From the NCBI RefSeq assembly GCF_000337455.1, contig NZ_AOIU01000047.1, positions 85,955 to 149,954 on the forward strand: a stretch of 64,000 nucleotides of DNA. The letters are read 5' to 3'. Under the pieces are notes generated by a model that ran no database searches, was not told where the DNA came from, and worked only from the letters and a program-made list of their open reading frames with translations. Source of the stretch: Halosimplex carlsbadense 2-9-1 (GTDB lineage: Archaea; Halobacteriota; Halobacteria; Halobacteriales; Haloarculaceae). Shown here in pieces: positions 20,539-28,344 of this stretch (position 1 is its first letter; every line of letters starts with the position of its first letter). Both the position numbers and the translations under genes were made by a program.

Positions 20539-21321
20539 ATGGTCGAAGAGGTCACCCTGTATCGGGCACCCACCACGGAGGCCGACGCCGACGCGGTCGC
20601 CGACTGGCTCCGCGAGCGGGTCGGTGCCGACGTGAGCGTACGCGACAGGTTTCTGTCCGTCTTCGGGGACGAGAACCGGGACGGTGACGGGAGCCTCGCC
20701 GAGTCGTTCGCCGAGGCGCGGGTGCTCTCGCCGTACGAGCGAGAGACGGGCAACACGATGGTCGGCATCGTCCGCTACGAGCGGCGGGCGCTGGAGAACC
20801 CCGAGCGGGCCGGCGGCGTCATCTACGACGGGCTGGCGGTCCAGTCGATCCTCACCGAACTGCTTCCCGACGAGGAGCGGGGCCTGGACCACCTGCACGT
20901 CCCCCTCATAGATCGCGTCGTCGGCACCTGGGGCGACCACGACGGGCGCTGGCACAAGCGCGTGAACGTCCTCGGTCAGCCCGGCGTGGTGTCCGTCCCG
21001 GGCCTCTACGAGGCGCCCGCCAAGCCAGAGCAGTACTACAAGGAACAGCAGAAACACGCCCTGCTCTCCGGTGGTGCGCCGCCCCGCGAAGTGCTGGAGA
21101 ACGAGGTCGACGGGGAGTTCCTCGTCGAATCCGATCCCCGAACGACGGAGGCGCTGCGGGGCTACGTCCTCCAGTGTTACCACTATCTGGAGACGGGCGA
21201 GGACTTCTGCGACGAGGAGGGTTGTCGCCTGCACAACCCACACCGCCAGCCCGGCGTCGTCCGGGCGCAGCTACGGGATCCGGCGTTCTGCGACCGTCAC
21301 GCGGAGACCTACGACGCGTGA
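20539..21321 (+). CDS. Conserved haloarchaeal protein with archaemetzincin-like cysteine/histidine tail
   Basis: 260 residues from the ATG at 20539. The middle region (about 60-190) is mixed alpha/beta without a motif I can name, including VPLIDRVVGTWGDHDGRWH. The C terminus reads FCDEEGCRLHNPHR then PAFCDRHAETY, a C-x4-C...HN...FC-x2-H arrangement similar to the zinc-binding tail of archaemetzincin-type proteins. No HExxH is present, so peptidase activity is doubtful. It may belong to one of the haloarchaeal putative-metallopeptidase DUF families, but I cannot confirm this. Immediately after the stop a second out-of-frame PAFCPEHAERY segment remains (see the pseudogene entry). Confidence 0.65.
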   Translation: MVEEVTLYRAPTTEADADAVADWLRERVGADVSVRDRFLSVFGDENRDGDGSLAESFAEARVLSPYERETGNTMVGIVRYERRALENPERAGGVIYDGLAVQSILTELLPDEERGLDHLHVPLIDRVVGTWGDHDGRWHKRVNVLGQPGVVSVPGLYEAPAKPEQYYKEQQKHALLSGGAPPREVLENEVDGEFLVESDPRTTEALRGYVLQCYHYLETGEDFCDEEGCRLHNPHRQPGVVRAQLRDPAFCDRHAETYDA

Positions 21322-21330
21322 CGGTCGCAG
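21288..21330. repeat. 13-bp perfect inverted repeat across a stop codon
   Basis: CTGCGACCGTCAC (21288-21300) and GTGACGGTCGCAG (21318-21330) are exact reverse complements with a 17-nt loop, and the TGA stop of the upstream gene lies in the second arm. In RNA this would form a stable stem at the 3' end of the message. It may protect or terminate the transcript, or be a by-product of the partial duplication that follows. Confidence 0.6.
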
Positions 21331-21350
21331 AGCACGGGAGACCTCGTCTC

Positions 21351-21392
21351 CCGGCGTTCTGTCCCGAACACGCCGAGCGGTATCGAGAGTAG
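21351..21392 (+). pseudogene. Out-of-frame echo of the preceding gene's 3' end
   Basis: CCGGCGTTCTG at 21280-21290 recurs at 21351-21361. Translating the second copy gives PAFCPEHAERYRE then stop, matching PAFCDRHAETYDA that ends the upstream protein. The copies are 71 bp apart, so the second is out of frame. It is either a remnant of a related gene or a decayed partial duplication. Confidence 0.4.
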
Positions 21393-21418
21393 CGCGAAGG
21401 GGTCGGCCGGCGGACCGT

Positions 21419-21697
21419 CTACGCGAGCGCGATCCCGGCACCGACGGCGACGCTCGTCAGCGCCAGGCCGGCGAGGGCGACCGCCGTCGTCCGCTCCAGA
21501 CCCTCGTCCGAGTCGTCGGGGTCGAACCCGCGACCCGTCAGGACACCGACGCCGACGGCGACCGCCGAGAGTCCGCCGGCCAGCGCCAGCGCCGTCCAGG
21601 GTTCGAGTCCGTGCTGTGCGATCGATCGTGCGGCGGACCCGGCGAGGAGCACGCCGGTCGCTATCGGGGCCGCACCTGTCGCTCTGTTGGAGGGCAT
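21419..21697 (-). CDS. Small membrane protein, unknown function
   Basis: 92 residues. Three hydrophobic segments (roughly 12-27, 36-54, 70-91), rich in Ala, Gly, Val and Leu, suggest a small integral membrane protein. A short acidic hydrophilic loop (GRGFDPDDSDEG) lies between segments two and three. The ATG at 21697 has ATACTTTTGG 25-30 nt upstream, consistent with a leaderless promoter. No catalytic motif or recognised family. It is 56 nt downstream of a methyltransferase gene on the same strand, but with its own promoter. Confidence 0.6.
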   Translation of the reverse strand: MPSNRATGAAPIATGVLLAGSAARSIAQHGLEPWTALALAGGLSAVAVGVGVLTGRGFDPDDSDEGLERTTAVALAGLALTSVAVGAGIALA

Positions 21698-21753
21698 CGT
21701 CTAGGGTTCCGACGCGATGCCCAAAAGTATGGCGACGGGGACGCCAACGGCGC

Positions 21754-22506
21754 TCACGCCTCGGCAACCACGGCGATCTCCTGTCGCTCTGCCTCCGGGT
21801 CCGGCTCCGAGCGGTCGTAGCCACCGTACATCGTCCAGCCGCTGTACCCGGTCGCGTCGAGGAGTAGTTCGACCTCGCGTGCGTGGAGCAGTTTCGAGCG
21901 CTGTGCGCCCTCGGCGACGAGGTCGCCGTCGGCGTCGTACACCCGCCGCTCGGCACGGGTGATCTCCTCGACCCGGTCGACGAACTCCGTCGTCGTCACC
22001 TGGGTGTACTGTTCGCCGTCGATTTCGACCGGGATCTCCCGCTCGACGCCGTAGCTCTCGGCGATCGGCTCCGGACTCAACTGCGGGAAATCGAGGATCA
22101 GCCGCCCGTCGTCGGTGAGATGCTCGCGGATCCGCCGTAGCGTCCGTTTCTGGTCGTCCACGGTGACCGCGTTCATGAACGTCCGCAGCGGGACGACGAC
22201 CAGGTCGAACGACCGGTCGAGGTCGAAGGTTCGCATGTCGGCGCGCTCGACGGTCGGATCGAGCCCACGGTCGGCGGCCGCCGATTCGAGTTCGTCCAGC
22301 ATCCCGCGGGAGATGTCGATCCCGTGCGCGTCGACGCCCGCGTCGAGGAGTTCGAGGTAGACGCGACCGGTGCCGCACCCGACTTCGAGGACGGGACCGT
22401 TGGCACGTTGGGCTTCCTCGACCCAGAAGCCCACGTCGTGTTCGATCGGGTTCACCGCCTCGTAGTACGGCGCGATCTCGTCGAAGTACGCTTCCGGCGA
22501 CTGCAT
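21754..22506 (-). CDS. Class I SAM-dependent methyltransferase
   Basis: 250 residues from the ATG at 22506. VLEVGCGTGRVYLEL is SAM motif I; HGIDIS and ERADMRTFDLD are motifs II and III; FDLVVVPLRTFMN is motif IV. The C-terminal beta-rich half (DGEQYTQVTTTEFVDR) resembles small-molecule methyltransferases of the Methyltransf_25/11 type with a lid. The substrate is unknown. ATAATA lies 24-29 nt before the start, so the message is probably leaderless and the longer upstream frame (into repeat R2) is not used. Confidence 0.85.
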   Translation of the reverse strand: MQSPEAYFDEIAPYYEAVNPIEHDVGFWVEEAQRANGPVLEVGCGTGRVYLELLDAGVDAHGIDISRGMLDELESAAADRGLDPTVERADMRTFDLDRSFDLVVVPLRTFMNAVTVDDQKRTLRRIREHLTDDGRLILDFPQLSPEPIAESYGVEREIPVEIDGEQYTQVTTTEFVDRVEEITRAERRVYDADGDLVAEGAQRSKLLHAREVELLLDATGYSGWTMYGGYDRSEPDPEAERQEIAVVAEA

Positions 22507-22584
22507 GCGTCTTCGACCGGTCGGCGAGGTATTATGTCGTCGCCTGTCGGTGAGAATTGCGGCCGTCGCTGACAGTGATTCGAC

Positions 22585-22890
22585 CGCACTCGATTCGACT
22601 GTACTCGATAACAGACGTTGAAAGCCCTCGACCCGCTCGCGGTCGCTGAGCGGGATATCCGCGCTCTCCGCACCGCCGCGCGGATAGTGCCCGCTCAGAC
22701 GACTACACTGCACGCGAGCGCGCCTCGCCCGTTCAGTCCACCAGGGAACGCACAGCACCGCAACCGGCCACACACCTCCCCAGCCGATTGCGTTACTCGT
22801 CGCAGGCTCCTGCGTTACTCATCCCTCGCGCAGCTATTTCGAGCGGCCCGCCAAGAGGCGGGCACGCTCGACAGCGCGCGCCACTGCGGA
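22585..22890 (-). repeat. Dispersed intergenic hairpin repeat, copy R2
   Basis: Reading on the minus strand: GCGCGCTGTCGAGCG, then hairpin GCCCGCC/GGCGGGC with TCTT loop (near 22853-22870), GCGCGAGGGATGAG, hairpin GCAGG/CCTGC, core at 22766-22781 (GGCCACACACCTCCCC on plus), then GGACTGAA and GAGGCGCGCTCGCG. A nested stem follows (CTGAGCGGG...CCCGCTCAG around 22650-22700, with an inner ATATCCGCGC arm), then GTCGAGGGCTTTC. It fills the gap between the mannanase 3' end and the methyltransferase start. No coding gene is supported here. Confidence 0.85.
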
Positions 22891-22936
22891 TGTTCACCCC
22901 TGTCGGAACGTAGAGGACCGCCGACCCGTCGGGTCC

Positions 22937-24679
22937 TCACCCTTCATCCGTCAGTCCCCGAATCTGCTGCGTGTAGTTCTTCAGGAGCGCCACGGTCTCC
23001 TCGTCGCGCGGGTAGATGGCGTGGCGGTTCCACGGGCTGGTCCACTCGTACTCGGACTCGGTGCGCAGATCCCACACCATCGCGCCGTCGGTCCGGGTGT
23101 CGACCATCGCCTCGTACCAGCGCTCGTACATCGCGTTGCGCTCGGCGAGTTCCTCGTCGTCGGGCGTGTCGTCGCTCCGGTCGACCTCCCAGCCGAACTC
23201 CCCGCAGTAGGCGGGTTTGCCGATCTCCTCGTGGGCCTCGGTCGTGTGTCGCCGGATCCACTCGACGGATTCGTCCTTCGAGAGGCCCCAGGCGTTGGGA
23301 TAGAGGTGGTACGAGGCGGAGTCGATGGCGTCTATCCCGTGCGTCTCGACGTATCGCGTCTCGTCGGCGCCGACGGGGCCGTCCGGGCCGCAGAACCCCT
23401 CCATCCCCGTCGAGACGAGGTGGTTGTCGTCGATGCCCTTGACGAACTCCGCCGTGGACTTCACCCACTCCTTGTAGGCCCCGTAGTCGGCCGACCCCGC
23501 GCGGGGTTCGTTGGCGAGTTCCCACAGCATGATCGTGGGGTCGTTCTTGTACTTCACACCCGTGACCGTGTTCTCGCGTTCGAGCAGCGTCTCGACGAAC
23601 GAGCGGAAGTAGCTGACCAGTTCGTCGTTCGTGTAGAACGCCGACTTCTCCGAGGCGCCGACCCAGTCGAGGTACTGCGGGATGCCGCCGCGCCAGTCCC
23701 AGTAGTTCGACAGGGGCATCACCAGGCGGACGCCCATCCGGCCGAACTGGTAGATAACGCGGTCCAGCAGGCGGAAGGCCTCCTCGTCGAACAGCCCGGG
23801 CGCGGGCTGGAGGTAGTTCTCTTGACCCTCGCCGAAGGCGGGCACGCGCATGACGTCGAGCCCGGGGACCAGGTCGGTCCACGTCGAGAGCAGTTCCTTC
23901 GGGGGCAGGCCGCCGTCGTGGCGCGAGACCTGCGGGTGGTTGCCGCCGCTGAAGGAGGCGGGCTCGCCGTCGACGACGAACTCCGTCCCGTCAGTCTCGA
24001 CGAAGTGGTCGAAGACCACGTCGTCGGCCGACCCCTCGATCGGTGTCAGCGTCGGCACGGGCGTCGATCGCGGGGTCGCGGTGGCGGTCGAGCCAGGGGC
24101 GACCGTCGAGCCGCCGTCGAGGTACGTGATCTCGACGTGGCCGAGCTGACCGCTCCAGGCCTTGTTCCCGCCGGTGAGGACGAACCGACAGCGGTCGACG
24201 CCCCCGGAGAGATCGGCCGAGAGCGTCGCGTGGTGCCAGGAGGCGCTGACCTCGCCGTACTCCTCGCGGGCGGCGTCGACGGCCGACCACGAGTCGCCGC
24301 CGTCGGGGGACTCCTCGACGCGCACGTCGCCGCCGGCGCCCTCGTGCCAGTGGAACTGGGCCGACGCCTCACGTAGTTCGCCGCCGAGGGCGTAGGCGAC
24401 GGCCGCGTCGTCCGTCGTCCCCACCCGGACGAACCGCACCTCGTCGGTGCCGCCGTCGGGGTGGACGAAGTGCTCGGTGTTCGTGCTGTCGGTGCCCAGT
24501 CGGTCGGTGTCCGAGGACGGCGCCAGGTCGCCGACGCCCTCGCAGGCGTCCGTGACCGTCCGCTCGGTCGGCGTCCCACCGCCACCGTCGCCGTCGCCAC
24601 CACCGCCGCTCGGACAGCCCGCGAGCCCGACGGCCGCGGCCGCGACGGCGCCCCTGAGAACCTGTCTCCGGTTCTGCAT
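22937..24679 (-). CDS. Secreted GH5 endo-beta-mannanase-like lipoprotein with N-terminal sugar-binding-like domain
   Basis: 580 residues. NRRQVLRG plus lipobox LAGC indicate Tat export and lipid anchoring. After a Gly/Asp linker comes a jelly-roll-like domain (about 45-195) and a Thr/Pro linker, then a TIM barrel. WELANEPR places the acid/base at Glu391, and YCGEFGWE the nucleophile at Glu494, the GH5 pair. The sequence style (ELLSTWTDLVPGLDVMRVPAFGEG, FYTNDELVSYFRSF, WELANEPR) matches mannan endo-1,4-beta-mannosidases. It should cut mannan-type polysaccharides outside the cell. Its promoter contains a perfect inverted repeat. A glycosyltransferase gene diverges from the same region. Confidence 0.88.
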   Translation of the reverse strand: MQNRRQVLRGAVAAAAVGLAGCPSGGGGDGDGGGGTPTERTVTDACEGVGDLAPSSDTDRLGTDSTNTEHFVHPDGGTDEVRFVRVGTTDDAAVAYALGGELREASAQFHWHEGAGGDVRVEESPDGGDSWSAVDAAREEYGEVSASWHHATLSADLSGGVDRCRFVLTGGNKAWSGQLGHVEITYLDGGSTVAPGSTATATPRSTPVPTLTPIEGSADDVVFDHFVETDGTEFVVDGEPASFSGGNHPQVSRHDGGLPPKELLSTWTDLVPGLDVMRVPAFGEGQENYLQPAPGLFDEEAFRLLDRVIYQFGRMGVRLVMPLSNYWDWRGGIPQYLDWVGASEKSAFYTNDELVSYFRSFVETLLERENTVTGVKYKNDPTIMLWELANEPRAGSADYGAYKEWVKSTAEFVKGIDDNHLVSTGMEGFCGPDGPVGADETRYVETHGIDAIDSASYHLYPNAWGLSKDESVEWIRRHTTEAHEEIGKPAYCGEFGWEVDRSDDTPDDEELAERNAMYERWYEAMVDTRTDGAMVWDLRTESEYEWTSPWNRHAIYPRDEETVALLKNYTQQIRGLTDEG

Positions 24680-24695
24680 GTCCCGACTGGTGTGT

Positions 24696-24716
24696 GGTGT
24701 GTTACAAAAACACACC
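24696..24716 (-). promoter_or_regulatory. Inverted repeat over the mannanase promoter
   Basis: GGTGTGTT (24696-24703) and AACACACC (24709-24716) are exact inverse copies with spacer ACAAA. On the minus strand the repeat lies 17-37 nt before the mannanase ATG and includes the TTTTTG TATA-like stretch. A protein bound here would cover the TATA/BRE, so it is a likely operator controlling polysaccharide use. Confidence 0.55.
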
Positions 24717-24802
24717 GATGGGCGCCTCGGGAGTCGGCGGTCGTCGGTCGGTACAGCCGCCGATCCGACACGCCCAAGACGCCCGCCCGCCCAGCGACGG
24801 CC

Positions 24803-26059
24803 GTGACCGACCGGACGCGCGACGCGCTGGCGGTGTTCGCCACGGGCGCCCTGCTCGGCGTCGCGATCCTGGTCAACTACGCCGTCAACAGACCCGACAC
24901 CTTCGGGCTCAACTACCGCGTCTACCACGTCGCCGCCGAGGCCGCGCTGGCGGGGCGGGACTTCTACGCCGTCACGCCGGCCGACAGCGGCTACCACTAC
25001 GTCTACCCACCCGCCGCCGTCCTCGCCGTCCTCCCCTCCGCGCTCACCGAGTCGTGGGTTCCCGGCTTCCTCGCCATCACCGCCGTCTCGACCGCCGCCA
25101 GCGCCCTCGCCGCGCGCCTGCTCGTCGGCTACGTCGAGTCGCTGGGCTACGCCGTAGGCCGCCTCGAACGCGTGTTCCTGTTCGCGTTCCTGCTCGCGTC
25201 GGCGTCCTCGGCCCCGTCGCTGGGCTACGGGCAGGTGAACCACGTCCTCGCCCTCGCGCTGGTCGCCGGGTTCGTCTGGCTCGCTCGCGACCGGGAGACC
25301 AAAGCGGGCGTCGCGCTCGCGATCCCGGCGTTCGTGAAAGTCTTCCCCGCCGCGGTCGGCCTGTGGCTGCTCCGCCGACGCGCCTGGCGCGCCATCGCCG
25401 CCGCGGTCGGGACCGCGGCGAGCCTGTTCGGACTGGGACTGCTCGCCTTCGGCGTCGACACAACCCGGACGTACGTCACCGCCGCCTTGCTGCCCCAGCG
25501 GGAGACGGCCGACTTCGTGGGCGGGCTGGCGCCGGGCAAGAGCTTCGTGACCCTCCGCCGGCCGCTGTCGGTGCTCGCCCCGAACGTCGACCCGCTCTGG
25601 TACGCCGTCGGCGCGGCGGCGCTACTCGCGCCGGTCCTCGCCGCGCTGTACTACCGCCCGCGGACCGTCACCGACCGCCACGTCGCCGTCCACGGGACCC
25701 TCGTCGCGACGGTACTCGCGTTCCCGTCGCTGTTGCTCTACTACGCATTCACCGCCTTCTCGCTCGTGGTCCTCCTCTACGACCTGCCCGCGGGCCGCGG
25801 CCGCCAGTTGTTCGTCGCCGGCGCCCTGCTGGCCAACGTCTCGCTCTCGTACGGCAACCTCCGGGAGACCCTGTGGGCGCTTCCGGTCGGTCCCGCGACG
25901 AGACGCACGATCCTCGACGCCGCGCTTCCGATACTCCGCCTCGGGACGCCGGTGCTGTGGGGGAGCCTGCTCACCCTCGCCGGCTGCCTCGTCTACCGCG
26001 TCGAGTCCGGGGCGCTGTCGGTCCCCGCGCCGCTCCGCGCAGTTTTCGACGGCGATTAG
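24803..26059 (+). CDS. GT87/DUF2029-type membrane glycosyltransferase
   Basis: 418 residues from GTG at 24803. About ten hydrophobic segments run through the protein, the GT-C architecture. The early YRVYHVAAEAALAGRDFY followed by YHYVYPPAAVL is typical of polyprenol-phosphate-sugar dependent DUF2029 (GT87) enzymes, in which an acidic residue on the first outer loop acts as base. Family members transfer mannose or arabinose from a lipid carrier to outer-surface glycans. The acceptor here is unknown; protein or lipid glycosylation is plausible. Divergent from the mannanase gene, convergent (10 nt) with a methyltransferase. Confidence 0.8.
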   Translation: MTDRTRDALAVFATGALLGVAILVNYAVNRPDTFGLNYRVYHVAAEAALAGRDFYAVTPADSGYHYVYPPAAVLAVLPSALTESWVPGFLAITAVSTAASALAARLLVGYVESLGYAVGRLERVFLFAFLLASASSAPSLGYGQVNHVLALALVAGFVWLARDRETKAGVALAIPAFVKVFPAAVGLWLLRRRAWRAIAAAVGTAASLFGLGLLAFGVDTTRTYVTAALLPQRETADFVGGLAPGKSFVTLRRPLSVLAPNVDPLWYAVGAAALLAPVLAALYYRPRTVTDRHVAVHGTLVATVLAFPSLLLYYAFTAFSLVVLLYDLPAGRGRQLFVAGALLANVSLSYGNLRETLWALPVGPATRRTILDAALPILRLGTPVLWGSLLTLAGCLVYRVESGALSVPAPLRAVFDGD

Positions 26060-26069
26060 TCTCGGTTGC

Positions 26070-26732
26070 TCACGTCCGTTCGCCCCAGGCCAGTCCCAGG
26101 AACCCGAACCCGAACTCGTCGAAGCCGTGGTCGGAACAGTTCGAATAGACGGCGTCGCGGGCGGTCGCCACGCGTCGCTCCAGGCTCTCGACGGGCGAGA
26201 CCCGTCCGTCGCCGGGCGCCGCCAGCCTGACGAACGCGCGAAAGCCCAGGTTCAGCGGCGCCGCCGCCAGGCGCTCGGACCGGCCGGCGTTGAGCAGGGC
26301 GATCCGCCCGCCCGGACCGAGCGTCTCGATCCACCGCTCGACGGCCGGCCGCGGGTCGGCGAACATCCCGACGACGAACGTCGCCAGGACGGCGTCGACC
26401 GGACCGTCGACCGGCGGCCGTCGGGCGTCGCCCTGAACGAGATGGACGTTGTCCCACCCCGCGCGGTCGACGCGCTCGCTCGCCCGGCGAAGCATTCCCC
26501 GGGTCACGTCGACGCCGACGACCCGCCCCTCCGGGCCGACGCGCTCGCGCAGCTGGGCGAAGTTCGCGCCGGTGCCACACCCCATCTCGACGACGGTGTC
26601 GCCCGGTTCGAGTCCGAGCCGGTCAGCGGCGCGGTCGCGCCAGGAGTCGACGCCCGGCGCGGTCGCCAGCCAGTCGTAGGCGGTCGCCCAGCGGCCGTAG
26701 AACGCCTGGGTCGCGCGGGCGTCGTTCGCCAT
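26070..26732 (-). CDS. Class I SAM-dependent methyltransferase (UbiE-like)
   Basis: 220 residues. VVEMGCGTGANFAQL is SAM motif I, VVGVDVTRGML motif II, and VQGDARRPP with VDAVLATFVVGM covers motifs III-IV, similar to UbiE/COQ5-type methyltransferases. Its ATG overlaps the TAA of the upstream regulator by one base (TAATG), so it is the last gene of a dcd-regulator-methyltransferase operon. The substrate is unknown; a lipid quinone or small molecule would be usual for the subfamily. Near the C terminus SNCSDHGFDEFGFGFLGLAWG is aromatic-rich and may contact a hydrophobic ligand. Confidence 0.85.
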   Translation of the reverse strand: MANDARATQAFYGRWATAYDWLATAPGVDSWRDRAADRLGLEPGDTVVEMGCGTGANFAQLRERVGPEGRVVGVDVTRGMLRRASERVDRAGWDNVHLVQGDARRPPVDGPVDAVLATFVVGMFADPRPAVERWIETLGPGGRIALLNAGRSERLAAAPLNLGFRAFVRLAAPGDGRVSPVESLERRVATARDAVYSNCSDHGFDEFGFGFLGLAWGERT

Positions 26733-27628
26733 TACAGTTTCCTGACCGCGCGGGCGGCGGTCGGCCCGTCCGCCCCCAGCACGTAGACGATCGGCTCGAC
26801 GCCGAACCCGCCGGTCTGATAGAGCACGTCGGCGTCGGGCGAGTCGGCGAGCGCGTCGGCGACCGCCTCGGTCAGGTCGGCCTCGGCGTCGAACTCGACG
26901 GCGGTGTAACCCGCGTCAGTCAGCGTCTCGACGATGTCGGCTTCGTAGCGGACGTTGAGGGCGGCACGGGCGTCGCTGCCGCCCGCGCGGGCGGCCAGCA
27001 ACACGCTCGCGACGTGCTCGCTGACGCCGAACTCCGGGTCGCCGGGGATGGCCGTCGTCCCCTCCAGGTCGAGGATGCGACCGGGCACCGCGGCCACGTC
27101 CTCGATGCCTTCGGCCTCCGGGAGGCACTCGACGAGGTTCGAACCGACGGCGGGCACCAGGTCGGGGAACTCGTCGGTGTTCTCCAGGATGCGCACCCCC
27201 CGTCGGAGCGAGGCGAGCACCTGCTCGGCCGCGCGGACGGTGCTCTCGGGGTCGTGGATAGCGAAGCGGTCGTCGCCGTACTCCGCGAGCCCCGGCATCT
27301 CCGCCTCGTGAAGCTGGGCGAGCAGGTCGCCCCGTTCCAGCCGGCGGACGAACACCTCCGCCTCGACGAGCGCCTGGACCGGGCTCATCTCGCCGCTGGC
27401 CAGCCCCTCGGCGAGCCGTTCGACGAGTTCGCGCAGGCGTCGGTCCGAGAGGAGCCGGTCGTTGCGCTCGACCTCCCCGTGGACGTACTTCGAGACGGCG
27501 CTCTGGCTGATGCCCAGCAGCTCCGCGACCTCGCTCTGGGTGAGTCCGCGCTCGCGCAGCGCCTCGGCGAGCATCGAGCGAAAGGTCGGCAGGAACTCGT
27601 CGACGACGACCTCCTCGACGAACTTCAT
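26732..27628 (-). CDS. HTH-ThiN family regulator paralogue
   Basis: 298 residues, paralogue of the ThiR-like protein at 11790-12716. HTH at 28-52 (LTQSEVAELLGISQSAVSKY) and C-terminal ThiN-type domain (VGSNLVECLPEA, DVAAVPGRI, EFGVSEHVA, GFGVEPIVYV). The Cys residues that could bind zinc in the paralogue are absent: the segment reads LAQLHEAEMPGL with no following CxxC. It sits 30 nt downstream of dcd and overlaps the methyltransferase by one base, so it is embedded in an operon rather than divergent from a thiamine gene. The ligand may differ from that of the thi4-linked regulator. Confidence 0.8.
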   Translation of the reverse strand: MKFVEEVVVDEFLPTFRSMLAEALRERGLTQSEVAELLGISQSAVSKYVHGEVERNDRLLSDRRLRELVERLAEGLASGEMSPVQALVEAEVFVRRLERGDLLAQLHEAEMPGLAEYGDDRFAIHDPESTVRAAEQVLASLRRGVRILENTDEFPDLVPAVGSNLVECLPEAEGIEDVAAVPGRILDLEGTTAIPGDPEFGVSEHVASVLLAARAGGSDARAALNVRYEADIVETLTDAGYTAVEFDAEADLTEAVADALADSPDADVLYQTGGFGVEPIVYVLGADGPTAARAVRKL

Positions 27629-27658
27629 CGGTCGGTCACCGCCGTTGTCGACAGCATG

Positions 27659-28246
27659 TCACTGGTCCCCACCGAACTCTCTATCGCCCTGGATCTTCGA
27701 CGCTTGCGGCCCGGACTGGTCCTGGTACTTCGAGCCGCGGTCCTCGCCGTAGGGGCGGTCGGCAGGTGTCTTCAGCTCGGTGAAGGTGAGCTGGGAGATG
27801 CGCATGCCCGGGGTGAGCGCCACCGGAGCAGTCCCGAGATTGGAGAGTTCGAGCGTGATCTGGCCCTTGTACCCGGGGTCGCACAGCCCGGCAGTCGCGT
27901 GGACGACGATGGCGAGCCGCCCCAGCGAGGAGCGGCCCTCGACGTGGGCGATGAGGTCGTCGGGGATCTCGACGCGCTCGCGGGTGGTGCCGAGCACGAA
28001 GTCGCCGGGGTGGAGGATGTACTCTCCGTCTTCGGGAACCTCGACGCGGTCGGTGTAGTCCTCCGTCTCCTGTTCGCTGTTCGGATGGATACAGGGGATG
28101 TTGGCGTGCTGGAACTCCAGGAACTCCCGGCCCAGCCGCAGGTCGACGCTGGCGGGCTGGATCTGGATGTCCGGGTCGTCGAGCGGCTCGACCACCAGAT
28201 CGCCGGCCTCCAGGCGTCGCAGAATATCGGCGTCCGACAGTATCAT
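27659..28246 (-). CDS. dcd: dCTP deaminase
   Basis: 195 residues from the ATG at 28246. It deaminates dCTP, feeding dUMP/dTTP synthesis. The N-terminal [19 protein letters not shown] and [11 protein letters not shown] are family signatures. EGRSSLGRL and [15 protein letters not shown] contain the conserved Ser/Arg and catalytic Glu. It could be dUTP-forming or bifunctional dUMP-forming; this cannot be decided here. TTTTAC lies about 25 nt before the start. It heads an operon with a ThiN-HTH regulator and a methyltransferase. Cytoplasmic trimer by family. Confidence 0.95.
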   Translation of the reverse strand: MILSDADILRRLEAGDLVVEPLDDPDIQIQPASVDLRLGREFLEFQHANIPCIHPNSEQETEDYTDRVEVPEDGEYILHPGDFVLGTTRERVEIPDDLIAHVEGRSSLGRLAIVVHATAGLCDPGYKGQITLELSNLGTAPVALTPGMRISQLTFTELKTPADRPYGEDRGSKYQDQSGPQASKIQGDREFGGDQ

Positions 28247-28344
28247 ACAGAGGGCTCTCCCCGCTGGGGGTAAAACATCACGATTGCCGGCGGTGAGCGC
28301 CTCGGTGATGACCGGAGCGAGACGAACGGGGCGGTCCCCGGTCG

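Noticed and set aside
22618..23442. Plus-strand frame through repeat R2 and the mannanase 3' end
   Set aside because: Arg/Ser/Pro-rich shadow; part repeat, part antisense.
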